Positions 8,719-17,747 of a stretch of 64,000 bases of DNA are shown here, in pieces. The stretch is taken from the NCBI RefSeq assembly GCF_000763905.1, contig NZ_JRKN01000019.1:1-64000 (forward strand), in the 5' to 3' direction. The stretch is from Paracoccus halophilus (lineage in GTDB: Bacteria; Pseudomonadota; Alphaproteobacteria; Rhodobacterales; Rhodobacteraceae). The notes below the pieces were generated by a model that saw nothing but the letters and a program-made list of their open reading frames with translations, searched no databases and had not been told where the DNA came from. Each line of letters begins with the position of its first letter. The stretch's first letter is position 1. A program made the translations under genes and the position numbers.

Positions 8719-9642
8719 TCAGCCTTCCCGCGTCGCTCCGGGCGGCGGCGTGATCGCGGGGCGCCGCAGCCCGGATTCGCGCCAGGTGATATAGCTGATC
8801 GCACCGATCATCACGGCGCCGCCGATCAGCACCCAGATATCGACCGGCTCGCTGAATGCCAGCGCCCCCAGAAGTGCCGCCCAAAGCAATTGCAACAGCG
8901 TGACCGGCTGTGTGACGGTCATCGGCGCCGCGGCAAAGGCCCGCGTCATCGCGTAATGCCCCGCCGTCGCGAACAGCGCCGTGCCGGCCAGCACCGCGCA
9001 TTGCACCAGCGTCGGCGGCACCCAGACCGCCAGCGCCAGCGGCGCCAGCCCGATACAGACCGTCAGCGACATCATCGCCACCACCGTCGCCGCCGGCACC
9101 TGCTCGGACAGGCGCTTGGCCACCAGATACGAGGTTCCAAAGGTCAGTGCCGCGCCAAGCTGTGCCAGATGCCCCACGCCCAGCACGCGGATACCGGGCC
9201 GCAGCACGATCATCGCGCCGATCAGCGCCACCGCGACGGCCAGCGCCCGCCGCCACGAGATACGCTCGCCCATCAGCAGCGCGGCGCCGATGGTGACGAC
9301 GATGGGGTTGAGAAAACCGATGGCGGTGACCTCGGCCACGGTGATCCGGGCCATGGCATAGAACCACAGCGTGACCGCCAGCACATGCAGCCCGCCGCGC
9401 AGCGCGAACAGCCGCCAGATGCGCGGCGCAAAGCCCCGTCTCAGGGCAGGCAGCAGGGCCGGCATCAGAAAGATCAGCCCGAACACGAAGCGGATGAATG
9501 CCCCCTCGGCCGCGGGCAGCGCCTGACCCAGCCAGCGCACAGTGCCGTTCACCGCGACAAAGCACAGCCCCGCCGCCAGCATCCACAGGATGCCGCTCAG
9601 GTCGCTGCGCGGGCGCTCGGCGGGGGAAATCGAAAGGCTCAT
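8719..9642 (-). CDS. EamA/DMT-family transporter
   Basis: A 307-aa inner-membrane protein with ten predicted hydrophobic helices arranged as two EamA repeats. Clear segments are LSGILWMLAAGLCFVAVNGT at the start and VDIWVLIGGAVMIGAISYI near the end. Members export amino acids or other metabolites; the substrate cannot be read from sequence. Upstream the frame stays open into the lysE region, but the ATG at 9642 gives the standard N-terminus. It follows lysE on the same strand by about 40 bp and may be co-transcribed with it. Confidence 0.88.
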   Translation of the reverse strand: MSLSISPAERPRSDLSGILWMLAAGLCFVAVNGTVRWLGQALPAAEGAFIRFVFGLIFLMPALLPALRRGFAPRIWRLFALRGGLHVLAVTLWFYAMARITVAEVTAIGFLNPIVVTIGAALLMGERISWRRALAVAVALIGAMIVLRPGIRVLGVGHLAQLGAALTFGTSYLVAKRLSEQVPAATVVAMMSLTVCIGLAPLALAVWVPPTLVQCAVLAGTALFATAGHYAMTRAFAAAPMTVTQPVTLLQLLWAALLGALAFSEPVDIWVLIGGAVMIGAISYITWRESGLRRPAITPPPGATREG

Positions 9643-9680
9643 CGCCCAGCCATGCCCCGCCCCGGTGACGGGCGCAAGGG

Positions 9681-10277
9681 TCAGCCCTTCAGGATCAGCC
9701 CCAGGGCGATCGCCCACATGACCAGCCCGACCAGCGCATCCAGAACCTGCCACGCCCTTGGCCGCGCAAAGAGCGGCGCCAGCAGCCGCGCGCCATAACC
9801 AAGCGCAAAGAAGAACAGGATCGAGCCGGAAACCGCGCCGATGGCGAAGCCCCGCCTGTCCTCCCACCCGGCCGAGATCGAGCCAAGCAGCACCACCGTA
9901 TCCAGCCAGACATGCGGATTCAGCCAGGTCAGCGCCGCCAGCACCGTCAGCGTCGCGCCCAGCCCGGCCGCGCCCTGCCCGGCCCGCAGCGCCTCGCCGC
10001 CCCGCCAGGCGGCGCGAAAGGCCCGTGCGCCATAGACCAGCAGGAACGCCGCCCCGCCCCAACGCATCGCCTCCAGAAACCAGGGCGCACGCGCGGCCAG
10101 CGCACCAGCCCCCAAAACCCCGGCGGCAATCAGCACCGCATCCGACAGCGCGCAAAAGGCACAGGCCGCGAAAACATGCTGCCGCAACAGACCCTGCTTC
10201 AACACAAAGGCGTTCTGCGCCCCGATGACGACGATCAGCGACAGGCTGGTGGCCAGACCGGCAATATAGGCATTCAT
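9681..10277 (-). CDS. argO: LysE/ArgO-family amino-acid exporter
   Basis: A 198-aa membrane protein with about six hydrophobic segments. It opens with the family hallmark SLIVVIGAQNAFVLKQGL and has TWLNPHVWLDTVVLLGS mid-protein, as in E. coli ArgO and Corynebacterium LysE, which export arginine and lysine. The ATG at 10277 is preceded by AAGGAG; the frame extends to 10313 without a better start. It diverges from an ArgP-type LysR regulator, the classical arrangement for this exporter. Confidence 0.92.
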   Translation of the reverse strand: MNAYIAGLATSLSLIVVIGAQNAFVLKQGLLRQHVFAACAFCALSDAVLIAAGVLGAGALAARAPWFLEAMRWGGAAFLLVYGARAFRAAWRGGEALRAGQGAAGLGATLTVLAALTWLNPHVWLDTVVLLGSISAGWEDRRGFAIGAVSGSILFFFALGYGARLLAPLFARPRAWQVLDALVGLVMWAIALGLILKG

Positions 10278-10360
10278 GACGGGCTCCTTTCCCGTCCGCT
10301 CTTGCCAGCACAAGGATATTAAGACAAATTCATAATAATAACTTCAGTTAAGTTCTACTA
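10278..10360. promoter_or_regulatory. Divergent argO / argP promoter region
   Basis: An 83-bp intergenic region whose argP-proximal half (about 10310-10360) is strongly AT-rich in an otherwise GC-rich stretch, as expected for promoters and an ArgP binding site. No exact operator can be picked by eye. Confidence 0.5.
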
Positions 10361-11230
10361 ATGCTCGACTACGCCGCCCTCGCCGCCCTGTCCGAGATCG
10401 TCCGCCGTGGCTCCTTCGAGGCGGCAGCCGCCGCCCTGGGCGTGACTCCCTCGGCGATATCGCAACGCATCAAGGGGCTCGAGGAACGGCTGGGTCAGGT
10501 GCTGATCCATCGCGGCCCACCCGCCACCGGCACCGGGACCGGGCTGCGGCTGGTCCAGCATCTCGATCAGGTCCGGCTGCTTGAACAAAGCCTCGGCAGC
10601 GGATTGAACCCCGAAACCGGCCCGGCATCGCTGCGGCTGGCGGTCAATGCCGACAGTCTCGCGACATGGTTTCCGCCGGTGATGACCGCCCTGCCGGTGC
10701 ATTTCGACCTGGTGATCGACGATCAGGACCATGCCCGCGACTGGCTGCGCCAGGGACAGGTCTCAGCCGCGATCAGTTCGGATGCGGACCCGGTCCCCGG
10801 CTGCGACGCGACCCCGCTGGGCGCCATGCGCTATCAGGCGCTCGCCACGCCCGAATTCATCGCCCGCCACTTTACCCACGGCGTGACCGAGACGGCGCTG
10901 AAGGCCGCCCCCGCCATCACCTTCAACGTCCGGGACGCGCTGCAATCCCGCTGGGCGCAGCAGGTCACGGGCCGGCGCCTGCACCTGACCGGACACATGG
11001 TCCCGGCCTCCGAACCCTTTGCCCGCGCGGTCGAACTGGGTCTGGGCTGGGGCATGGTCCCCGACAGCATGTCGCAACGGGCCCGTGACGCCGGCCGCCT
11101 GCGCCCGTTGATCGCCGACCGCGCGCTGGACGTGCCGCTTTACTGGCATGTCCAGCGCGCCATGGCCCCGGCGCTCGCCCCGCTCACCGCCGCGATCAGA
11201 AAAAGGGCCGCAGCCGAGCTGCGACCCTGA
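10361..11230 (+). CDS. argP: LysR-family regulator, ArgP/IciA type
   Basis: A 289-aa LysR protein. The N-terminal winged HTH spans about residues 2-60, with RRGSFEAAAAALGVTPSAISQRIKGLEERLGQVLIHR matching ArgP. A LysR substrate-binding domain follows. ArgP activates argO when arginine is high and is antagonised by lysine. It diverges from the ArgO-type exporter, which supports the assignment. Confidence 0.9.
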   Translation: MLDYAALAALSEIVRRGSFEAAAAALGVTPSAISQRIKGLEERLGQVLIHRGPPATGTGTGLRLVQHLDQVRLLEQSLGSGLNPETGPASLRLAVNADSLATWFPPVMTALPVHFDLVIDDQDHARDWLRQGQVSAAISSDADPVPGCDATPLGAMRYQALATPEFIARHFTHGVTETALKAAPAITFNVRDALQSRWAQQVTGRRLHLTGHMVPASEPFARAVELGLGWGMVPDSMSQRARDAGRLRPLIADRALDVPLYWHVQRAMAPALAPLTAAIRKRAAAELRP

Positions 11231-11252
11231 TTTCTTCTTCAGTCAAATATCC
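11231..11252 (-). repeat. Intergenic 22-nt motif, copy 2
   Basis: Read on the minus strand: GGATATTT, GAC, TGAAGAAGAAA. It fills half of the 41-bp gap between convergent argP and yebC, immediately after the argP stop codon. Confidence 0.75.
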
Positions 11253-11271
11253 CCGCCGGAGGCTCCTGCCC

Positions 11272-12015
11272 TCACAGCTGGGCGGCCACGTCCTCGGACA
11301 GGTCGAAATTGCCGGTCACGTTCTGGACGTCGTCATCGTCCTCCAGCGTCTCGATCAGCTTCATCAGCTTCTGCGCTGTCTCCAGATCGTCGATCTCGGT
11401 CGGCGCCTGCGGTTTCCAGATCAGCTTGGCGGTCTCGGATTCGCCCAGCGAGGCTTCCAGCGCGGTCGAGACCTCGTTCAGATCCGTGTCCGAGGTATAG
11501 ATCCAGTGCCCCTCCTCATCGGATTGCACATCCTCCGCGCCGGCCTCGAGGGCGGCCAGCATCACCGTATCGGCATCGCCCGCGCTGGCGGGATACATGA
11601 TCTCGCCGACGCGGTCGAACATGAAGGCGACGCTGCCGATCTGCCCCAGATCGCCGCCGTTCTTGGTGAAATAGCTGCGCACGTTCGAGGCGGTGCGGTT
11701 GCGGTTGTCGGTCATCGCCTCGACCATGATCGCGATGCCGTTGGGGCCGTAGCCCTCATAGCGGATCTCGTCGTAATTCTCGGCGTCGCCGCCGATCGCC
11801 TTCTTGATCGCGCGGTCAATCACGTCCTTGGGGACCGAATTCGACTTTGCTTCCTTGACCGCCAGCCGCAGCCGCGGGTTCTTGTCGGGGTCGGGGTCGC
11901 CCATCTTCGCGGCGACGGTGATTTCCTTGGCCAGCTTCGAGAACAGCTTCGAGCGGATCGCGTCCTGCCGTCCCTTCCGGTGCTGGATATTCGCCCATTT
12001 GGAATGGCCTGCCAT
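11272..12015 (-). CDS. yebC: YebC/PmpR-family protein
   Basis: A 247-aa protein beginning [18 protein letters not shown], the invariant opening of the family. Members act as DNA-binding regulators or as translation factors relieving ribosome stalling at proline-rich stretches. The length (about 240-250) and the internal motif [23 protein letters not shown] are canonical. The frame is open to 12036, but 12015 gives the conserved N-terminus. It is often next to ruvC; here it is flanked by argP and the RHH gene. Confidence 0.95.
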   Translation of the reverse strand: MAGHSKWANIQHRKGRQDAIRSKLFSKLAKEITVAAKMGDPDPDKNPRLRLAVKEAKSNSVPKDVIDRAIKKAIGGDAENYDEIRYEGYGPNGIAIMVEAMTDNRNRTASNVRSYFTKNGGDLGQIGSVAFMFDRVGEIMYPASAGDADTVMLAALEAGAEDVQSDEEGHWIYTSDTDLNEVSTALEASLGESETAKLIWKPQAPTEIDDLETAQKLMKLIETLEDDDDVQNVTGNFDLSEDVAAQL

Positions 12016-12053
12016 GCTTCCTTCCAGATCCTTCAAGATATCTGCCGGCGCTT

Positions 12054-12311
12054 TTAGTCAGCCGCGTCCCGTGCTGCAAGCATTTGGCGCAATTCCGCCA
12101 GCACGTAAAGCCGCAGCGCGGTGGCCAGCCCGACATCGGCGGGACGGCGGCTGTCGACCCGCGCCACCAGCGACGAAAGGGTGGTGTCGCGCCGCCGCGC
12201 CATCTCTTTCAGCTCGCGCCAGAAGGCATCCTCAAGACTGACCGAGGTGCGATGCCCGCCAATGGTCACCGACCGCTTGACCGGGGCGGCCATGGGCGGG
12301 ATGTCAGGCAT
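12054..12311 (-). CDS. Ribbon-helix-helix domain protein
   Basis: A protein of about 85 aa whose core [27 protein letters not shown] is a ribbon-helix-helix DNA-binding fold of the type found throughout alphaproteobacteria. Two starts are possible. The ATG at 12311 overlaps the DUF4169 stop (ATGCCTGA) and has a weak GGGGA upstream; the ATG at 12293 gives [10 protein letters not shown] with no clear SD. I chose 12311. It ends the fumC-DUF4169-RHH series. DNA targets are unknown. Confidence 0.8.
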   Translation of the reverse strand: MPDIPPMAAPVKRSVTIGGHRTSVSLEDAFWRELKEMARRRDTTLSSLVARVDSRRPADVGLATALRLYVLAELRQMLAARDAAD

Positions 12312-12522
12312 CCGAGTCGTCCCCGCCGGTTTCGCGCCGATGGCCGTCCAGATGCCGGGCGGCCCGCGCGGCGGCATCCTTTTCGGCGCGCTTCCCGGCC
12401 TTGCTGCGGCCGAATTTCGCCGCATTCGCATCGCCCTGACGTCGGGCGGCATCGCGGGCGGCGGATTTGCGCGCCGCCCGCAGGTTGATGACCTTGCCTG
12501 TGTCCGGCCCGGCCATCCGCAT
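12304..12522 (-). CDS. DUF4169 family small basic protein
   Basis: A 72-aa, strongly basic, Ala/Arg-rich protein. The N-terminal GKVINLRAARKSAARDAARR and the middle KFGRSKAGKRAEKDAAARAARHLDGHRR match the alphaproteobacterial DUF4169 family, whose function is unknown. Its start shares a base with the fumC stop (TGATG), so it is translationally coupled. A second ATG at 12516 is possible. The charge pattern suggests RNA or DNA binding, but that is inference. Confidence 0.8.
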   Translation of the reverse strand: MRMAGPDTGKVINLRAARKSAARDAARRQGDANAAKFGRSKAGKRAEKDAAARAARHLDGHRRETGGDDSDA

Positions 12523-13916
12523 CAGTCCTCGGGACCGACCATCTGCTCGGGCCGCACGATCCGGTCGAAGGTTTCGCCATCGACGAAGCCAAGGGCAATC
12601 GCCTCTTCGCGCAGGGTGGTGCCGTTCTTGTGGGCGGTCTTGGCGACCTTGGTCGCGTTGTCATAGCCGATGGTCGGCGCCAGCGCGGTGACCAGCATCA
12701 GCGATTCCTTCATCAGCCGGTCGATCCGCTCGACATTGGCCTGCGTGCCGGTGACCATATTGTCGGTGAAGGACCCCGCCGCATCGCCCAGCAACTGCAT
12801 GCTTTGCAGCACGTTATAGGACATCATCGGGTTATAGACGTTCAACTCGAAATGGCCCTGGCTACCGGCGAAGCCGACCGCCGCGTCATTGCCCATGACA
12901 TGGGCGCAGACCATGGTCAGGGCCTCGGCCTGGGTGGGGTTCACCTTGCCCGGCATGATGGAACTGCCCGGCTCGTTTTCGGGCAGGATCAGCTCGCCCA
13001 GACCCGAACGCGGGCCCGAGCCCAGAAGCCGCATGTCATTGGCGATCTTGAACAGCGAGGCCGCCACGGTTTTCAGCGCCCCCGAGAACATGACCATCGC
13101 ATCATGCGCCGCCAGCGCCTCGAACTTGTTCGGCGCGGTGACAAAGGGCAGATCGGTGATCTCGGCGATCTTGGCCGCGATCGCGGTGTCCCAACCCTTT
13201 TTCGTGTTCAGCCCGGTGCCGACTGCGGTGCCGCCCTGCGCCAGTTCATAGATATCGCCCAGCGACTGCCTGACCCGCTCGATCCCCTTGGCGACCTGAT
13301 GGGCATAGCCGCCGAATTCCTGGCCCAGCGTCAGCGGCGTCGCATCCTGCGTATGGGTGCGGCCGATCTTGATGATGTCCTTGAACTCCTGCGCCTTGGC
13401 ATCCAGCGCCCTGTGCAGCTTTTCCAGACCCGGCAGCAGCACGTCGCGGGCATGCATGGCAATGGCCACATGCATGGCGGTCGGGAAGGTGTCGTTCGAG
13501 GACTGGCCCATGTTCACATGGTCATTGGGATGGACGGGTTTCTTGGACCCCATCTCGCCGCCCAGAATCTCGATGGCACGGTTCGAGACCACCTCATTGG
13601 CGTTCATGTTCGACTGCGTGCCCGAGCCGGTCTGCCAGACCACCAGCGGGAAATTGTCGTCGAACTTGCCGGCGACGACCTCGCCTGCCGCCTGCACCAT
13701 CGCCTTGCCGATCGCCGGGTCCAGCTTGCCGCTGGCCATGTTCACCTCGGCCGCGGCCTGCTTGATCACGCCAAGCGCGCGGATGATCGGCACCGGCTGG
13801 CGTTCCCAGCCGATGGGGAAATTCATGATCGAACGCTGGGTCTGCGCGCCCCAATACTTGTCGGCGGGAACCTCGAGCGGGCCGAAGCTGTCGGTCTCGG
13901 TGCGGGTCTTGGTCAT
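12522..13916 (-). CDS. fumC: Class II fumarate hydratase FumC
   Basis: A 464-aa iron-independent fumarase that hydrates fumarate to malate in the TCA cycle. It begins [29 protein letters not shown] and contains the fumarase/aspartase signature [11 protein letters not shown]. It also has [16 protein letters not shown] and [13 protein letters not shown] active-site segments. Length is standard. It is coupled to the DUF4169 gene by TGATG. Confidence 0.97.
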   Translation of the reverse strand: MTKTRTETDSFGPLEVPADKYWGAQTQRSIMNFPIGWERQPVPIIRALGVIKQAAAEVNMASGKLDPAIGKAMVQAAGEVVAGKFDDNFPLVVWQTGSGTQSNMNANEVVSNRAIEILGGEMGSKKPVHPNDHVNMGQSSNDTFPTAMHVAIAMHARDVLLPGLEKLHRALDAKAQEFKDIIKIGRTHTQDATPLTLGQEFGGYAHQVAKGIERVRQSLGDIYELAQGGTAVGTGLNTKKGWDTAIAAKIAEITDLPFVTAPNKFEALAAHDAMVMFSGALKTVAASLFKIANDMRLLGSGPRSGLGELILPENEPGSSIMPGKVNPTQAEALTMVCAHVMGNDAAVGFAGSQGHFELNVYNPMMSYNVLQSMQLLGDAAGSFTDNMVTGTQANVERIDRLMKESLMLVTALAPTIGYDNATKVAKTAHKNGTTLREEAIALGFVDGETFDRIVRPEQMVGPED

Positions 13917-13938
13917 GTCGGATATCCCTCACGGTTTT

Positions 13939-13958
13939 GTGGCGGTTGTAGCCGCCAC
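13939..13958. promoter_or_regulatory. Hairpin in fumC leader
   Basis: GTGGCGG (13939-13945) and CCGCCAC (13952-13958) flank a 6-nt loop about 25 bp upstream of fumC. On the coding strand no U tract follows, so it is more likely a leader structure than a terminator of the preceding gene. Confidence 0.35.
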
Positions 13959-13972
13959 GCGGGGGATTCGCA

Positions 13973-13986
13973 ATTCGCATGCGAAT
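13973..13986. promoter_or_regulatory. 14-bp perfect palindrome upstream of fumC
   Basis: ATTCGCATGCGAAT is self-complementary and lies 57 bp before the fumC start in the 106-bp gap. It may be an operator; no regulator is assigned. Confidence 0.35.
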
Positions 13987-14022
13987 GCATGCAGTTAGCG
14001 CAAACGCCGGGCCTCCGGCAGA

Positions 14023-14592
14023 TCAGTCCTGACACCAGGCGCGGCTTTGCCGGAAAATATAGACCCGCGCCGGCGGCAGGTTCGACCAGATGCGCGGGCT
14101 TTTCATGTGGCTGAGGCCAAAGCGCTTGCGCACGGCTTCCGAGAGCGGCGCGACCGGCCCATAGGTGATCTGCACGAAGGGCGCGCCCGGCTTCATCATC
14201 TGCAGCGCCGCGCCGACGATCGAGGCCTGCAATTCATCCGGCATCGGCAGCGTCGGCACGCCCGAGACGACCGCATCGAAGGGACCGCGCCCGACATTGA
14301 CCATCTCCTGCGCCGGCAGGTTATGGACGGTGACAGCGGGAAAACGCTCGCGCAGGCGGGCGCAGAAGGCGGCGTTCAGTTCGTAAAGTTCCAGCCGTTC
14401 GGGCGGCAGGCCGCGGCCCAGGATAGCCCGGGTGATGGTGCCGGTGCCGGCACCGATCTCGGCCACGGATGCCATCTCGGGCGTCACTGCCCGCGCCATT
14501 TCGCGCGCGGTGGCATTCCCGGTCGGGGCGATGGCGCGAATTTCGGACGGGCGGCGCAGAAACTGACGAAAGAACAGCGACAAGTCGGACAA
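14023..14592 (-). CDS. Class I SAM methyltransferase, PmtA-like (phospholipid N-methylation?)
   Basis: A 189-aa methyltransferase. The SAM-binding motif I is EIGAGTGTITRAIL, followed by LELYELN (motif II) and FDAVVSGVPTLPMP. This arrangement resembles Rhodobacter/Sinorhizobium PmtA, which methylates phosphatidylethanolamine toward phosphatidylcholine, and also KsgA-like enzymes. There is no ATG at the right place: a TTG at 14592 lies 6 nt after AGGAGG and yields LSDLSLFFRQFLRRP, so a TTG start is chosen. It sits between sspB and fumC on the same strand. The substrate is inferred. Confidence 0.75.
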   Translation of the reverse strand: MSDLSLFFRQFLRRPSEIRAIAPTGNATAREMARAVTPEMASVAEIGAGTGTITRAILGRGLPPERLELYELNAAFCARLRERFPAVTVHNLPAQEMVNVGRGPFDAVVSGVPTLPMPDELQASIVGAALQMMKPGAPFVQITYGPVAPLSEAVRKRFGLSHMKSPRIWSNLPPARVYIFRQSRAWCQD

Positions 14593-14656
14593 GGCGGCCT
14601 CCTGCAAATATGCCGAGACAGCCTTTATTTCGCGCCGGTGACAGGGGTATGACGAT

Positions 14657-15139
14657 TTATTTTCGCCATTTGTCCAGGCTGACGACCTCGGCCCCGCCCT
14701 TGGGCCGGTCCTCGTCGGGCTCTTCCTCGGGGGCGAGTTCCTCGTCCTCGACCTCGTCCTCTTCCAGCTCCAGTTCCGAATCGTCGTCGTGGTTCTCAAA
14801 CCGCAGTCCGAACTCGACCGAAGGATCGACAAAGGTGCGCAGCGCGTCGAAGGGCACGTAAAGCGGCTCGGGCGAATTTCCGAAATTCAGCGTGATGTGA
14901 AAGCCGTCGGGCGTGACGGTAAGATTCTCGAACCAGTGCTGAATGACGATGGTCATTTCCTCGGGATAGCGTTCGCGCAGCCAGTCCGCCATCTCGACCT
15001 CCGAATCGCGGGTGTCGAAGGTGATGAAGAAATGGTGGTCGCCCGGCAGGCCCTCATCGGCGACGGCCCGCAGGACATCGGCGATCAGCCGCTGCATGGC
15101 ACGGTGCATCATTCCGCCGTAGTCGATTCCGCGTGCCAT
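14657..15139 (-). CDS. sspB: SspB-type ClpXP protease adaptor
   Basis: A 160-aa protein. The N-terminal domain (ARGIDYGGMMHRAMQRLIADVL...GDHHFFITFDT) matches alphaproteobacterial SspB (DUF1321), which hands ssrA-tagged proteins to ClpX. A highly acidic linker follows, and the C-terminus ends with the short basic tail EVVSLDKWRK, the ClpX-binding peptide. The ATG at 15139 follows GGAGGG; the longer frame to 15223 has no SD. Confidence 0.9.
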   Translation of the reverse strand: MARGIDYGGMMHRAMQRLIADVLRAVADEGLPGDHHFFITFDTRDSEVEMADWLRERYPEEMTIVIQHWFENLTVTPDGFHITLNFGNSPEPLYVPFDALRTFVDPSVEFGLRFENHDDDSELELEEDEVEDEELAPEEEPDEDRPKGGAEVVSLDKWRK

Positions 15140-15279
15140 GAACCCTCCGTCGCATTTCGCCGCCAGCATAGGGAATTGAAACAGGTTGAAAAGCCCCAGA
15201 TCAACCCCGCAGCACTGCCGCAAAGCGGAAAAATCCCGCTTGGGATATTCCCCGGGCAGTGCTGAAAATTTCGGGAAAA

Positions 15280-15356
15280 TGGCGCGGTTGACGGGGCTCG
15301 AACCCGCGACCCCCGGCGTGACAGGCCGGTACTCTAACCAACTGAGCTACAACCGC
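15280..15356 (-). tRNA. tRNA-Asp (GTC), copy 1
   Basis: 77 nt on the minus strand. The acceptor stem is GCGGTTG/CAACCGC with discriminator G and an encoded CCA at 15280-15282. It has a D arm, an anticodon stem CCGGC/GCCGG with loop CTGTCAC (anticodon GTC), variable loop GGGTC and T arm TTCGAGC. It is identical to the copy at 15384-15460. Confidence 0.96.
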
Positions 15357-15383
15357 GCATCATTTCGGCGATCTATGTGGTGG

Positions 15384-15460
15384 TGGCGCGGTTGACGGGG
15401 CTCGAACCCGCGACCCCCGGCGTGACAGGCCGGTACTCTAACCAACTGAGCTACAACCGC
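15384..15460 (-). tRNA. tRNA-Asp (GTC), copy 2
   Basis: 77 nt, identical in sequence to copy 1 and separated from it by 27 nt. Same anticodon GTC and encoded CCA. The identity covers 80 nt, just beyond both tRNA ends, and then stops. Confidence 0.96.
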
Positions 15461-15552
15461 GCAGACCACTGCCCCGGATCGCCGTCCGGGGTGCGAGGGG
15501 GTTTACGCATGGCACCCGCCCCCGTCAAGGCCGATCTTCAGCAAAACGCAAA

Positions 15553-15573
15553 GGGCGCCCCGGCGGGACGCCC
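15553..15573. terminator. GC hairpin between PRC-barrel gene and tRNA-Asp
   Basis: GGGCGcCCCG and CGGGaCGCCC style pairing spans 15553-15573 with a very short loop. It lies in the 163-bp gap. No T tract; role uncertain. Confidence 0.3.
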
Positions 15574-15586
15574 CGATGATCGCCTG

Positions 15587-15609
15587 TCGGGCCGCAAAGC
15601 GCGGCCCGA
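15587..15609 (-). terminator. Hairpin just downstream of the PRC-barrel gene
   Basis: TCGGGCCGC (15587-15595) pairs with GCGGCCCGA (15601-15609) around a 5-nt loop, 14 bp past the stop of the PRC-barrel gene. It is a probable transcript end without a U run. Confidence 0.45.
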
Positions 15610-15623
15610 GCGCGGCGCAGCCG

Positions 15624-16439
15624 TCAGTTGCGCACGGTCTTGGCGTCGAAATCGGGCAAGGCCTCAAGTTCGGCCTTGGTGTAATTGGTCACGAAGAAGG
15701 TATCGTTGCCGATGCTGACCAGATGGATCGCATCCACGCCCAGCAGCACCTTTTTCGCGCCGATGCCCAGAAAACCGCCGATATCGGCGATATAGCCCAC
15801 GATCTGGCCCGAATCATCGAGCACGATATCGTTGACCTTGGCGATGTCCTGCCAGTCGGCCGGACGCTCGGCCAGCATCGGATCGACCCATTCCGTGGTC
15901 GAGGGCTGGTTGGTGGTCCAGATCCGGCGGCTGACCAGCCAGCTTCCCAGCAGGCCGGGATCCGCCTCGGAAATCGCGGGCGGGTTGACATCGGGGGCGA
16001 CGACTTCGGGCGCGGCGGCGGTTTCGCCCTCGGCCCCGGCAGTCATTTCAGGGCTGTCCTCGGCCGGGCTGGCCATGTCACCCGCGCCCGAGGCGGCGGT
16101 GTCGGCCGCCATGGCCGCATCATCGGCCGCCTGATCGGCAGCGGCGGCGGCTTCGTCGGCGGCTTCCGCCGCCGCATCGGCGGCATCGGCGCCCATATCC
16201 GTGGCTTCGTCCCCCACCGCCATCGCGGCATCCTCGGCGGCCTGCGCAGCCTCGGCGGCGGCATCGGCGGCGGTGGCAGCGGCATCGCCGGCCGCCTCGG
16301 CGGCGGCGTTTCCGGCTTCGGTCGCGGCCTCTTCCATCTGCTCGACCTGCGGCGCGGCGGGCGCGGTCTGGGATTCGGCCTGCCCATAGGCTGCCCCGGC
16401 AAACGCAAGAGTCGTCGCGGCAATGACTAGAGATTTCAT
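15624..16439 (-). CDS. Exported Ala-rich protein with C-terminal PRC-barrel domain
   Basis: A 271-aa protein with a signal peptide (residues 1-20, ending AAYGQA). Residues about 30-125 are built almost only of Ala, Asp, Glu, Gly and Met in heptad-like runs such as AADAAAEAAQAAED, expected to form long acidic helices. The C-terminal 110 residues contain a PRC-barrel pattern (WLVSRRIWTTNQPS... DIAKVNDIVLDDSGQIVGYIADIGGFLGIGAKKVLLGVDAI). PRC-barrel proteins of this type are periplasmic and poorly understood. Downstream of a 136-bp gap, it is probably monocistronic. Confidence 0.85.
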   Translation of the reverse strand: MKSLVIAATTLAFAGAAYGQAESQTAPAAPQVEQMEEAATEAGNAAAEAAGDAAATAADAAAEAAQAAEDAAMAVGDEATDMGADAADAAAEAADEAAAAADQAADDAAMAADTAASGAGDMASPAEDSPEMTAGAEGETAAAPEVVAPDVNPPAISEADPGLLGSWLVSRRIWTTNQPSTTEWVDPMLAERPADWQDIAKVNDIVLDDSGQIVGYIADIGGFLGIGAKKVLLGVDAIHLVSIGNDTFFVTNYTKAELEALPDFDAKTVRN

Positions 16440-16575
16440 GGGCCTTGGTCCTTTCCTTCATGTGATTCATCAACGACTGCTGTCGTTTCGAGCAATGAAC
16501 GCAGGCTGGCAGGCATTGTTCCCGCAGCGGCGTCACACAATCATCACAAGACAGAGACCCGGGACGGCCCGCAGC

Positions 16576-17691
16576 CTAGCCGCGCCCCGGATGACTGATC
16601 CGCCCGCCGCAGACCGGCCCCGGCGCGCCGGTCGTGCCGGGCCCCGAAGTGGGCAAGCCCCGCAGCACCCGCACGGCCAGCCAGCCGAAGGCCTGCGCCT
16701 CAAGCATGTCGCCATCGAGGCCCGCCTCCTCGACCGGGGCCACACGGGCCGGCAGACGTGCGTCAAGCGCCGCCATCATCGCCCCGTTATGCCGCCCGCC
16801 CCCACAGACCAGCACCCGGTCGGGAGCTTGCGGCAACAGGGCCAGCCCCGCCGCGACCGCCGCCGCCGCCGCATGGGTCAGGGTCGCGGCCGCATCCGCG
16901 TCGGGCAGATGCGCGACCGAGGCCGCCAGATCGGGAAAGGCGTCGCGGTCCAGCGATTTCGGCAGCGGCCGGGCGAAATGCGGATGTGTCAGGAAACGTG
17001 CAATCGCGCCTTCGTCGGGCTGGCCAAGGGCGGCCAGCGCGCCACCCTCGTCCCGCGCCTGCCCGCGCCGTGCCCGCATCAGGTCGTTCAGCGGCGCATT
17101 GGCGGGACCGGTGTCAAAGGCGATGCAGGCGCCCGGAGCCTCGGGCGCGGGGGCAGAGGGATCGACCCAGGTCAGGTTGCCGACCCCGCCAAGGTTCAGA
17201 AACGCCACCGGCGCGCGCGGCAGATGCCCCTGCGCCACGGCCCATTCCGCGCAGGCCCAGTGAAAGAACGGGGCCAAAGGCGCGCCCTCGCCGCCCTGAC
17301 GGACATCCTCGGACCGGAAATCCCAGACCACCGGCCGGCCCAGCCTGCGCGCCAGCGCGGCACCGTCGCCCGCCTGATGCGTTCCCCGCCCGCCCGGATC
17401 ATGGGCGAGCGTCTGGCCGTGATAGCCGACCAGTTCGGCCTCGGGGAAGCCATCCGCCAGCGCGGCATGGGCGGCGACAGAGAGCGCGCCGGCCTCGGCC
17501 GCGTCGGGACCGTCCTGCCATTGCCCAAGCGCGCCATGCAGCATCGCGGATTCATTGCCGGAATAGGCGCGATAGGCGCTGCGCCCGAAATCCGCGATCC
17601 GCACGCCGTCGGTTTCGATCAGCGCCGCATCCACCCCATCCAGCGAGGTCCCCGACATCATGCCAAGCGCGCGCGTCATTGCCTGTGTCAT
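16576..17691 (-). CDS. anmK: Anhydro-N-acetylmuramic acid kinase AnmK
   Basis: A 371-aa sugar kinase that phosphorylates and opens 1,6-anhydroMurNAc from recycled cell wall. It has the N-terminal [18 protein letters not shown] phosphate motif, the VGYHGQT(L)AHDP segment, [12 protein letters not shown] and a C-terminal VCGGGRHN. The frame is open upstream to 17865, but the ATG at 17691 matches the family start. It diverges from tyrS across 56 bp, a common Rhodobacterales arrangement. Confidence 0.95.
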   Translation of the reverse strand: MTQAMTRALGMMSGTSLDGVDAALIETDGVRIADFGRSAYRAYSGNESAMLHGALGQWQDGPDAAEAGALSVAAHAALADGFPEAELVGYHGQTLAHDPGGRGTHQAGDGAALARRLGRPVVWDFRSEDVRQGGEGAPLAPFFHWACAEWAVAQGHLPRAPVAFLNLGGVGNLTWVDPSAPAPEAPGACIAFDTGPANAPLNDLMRARRGQARDEGGALAALGQPDEGAIARFLTHPHFARPLPKSLDRDAFPDLAASVAHLPDADAAATLTHAAAAAVAAGLALLPQAPDRVLVCGGGRHNGAMMAALDARLPARVAPVEEAGLDGDMLEAQAFGWLAVRVLRGLPTSGPGTTGAPGPVCGGRISHPGRG

Positions 17692-17747
17692 GGCTTTTCC
17701 TTTGCCCTTTCCCCCGGTATATCCGCGCCATTCGAAAGGAACAGCCC

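Noticed and set aside
12054..12522. DUF4169 + RHH pair as a toxin-antitoxin module
   Set aside because: Neither product resembles a toxin; the pair is a stable companion of fumC in alphaproteobacteria.
12630..14114. 494-aa plus-strand frame opposite fumC
   Set aside because: FumC is unmistakable on the minus strand; this product has no family features.
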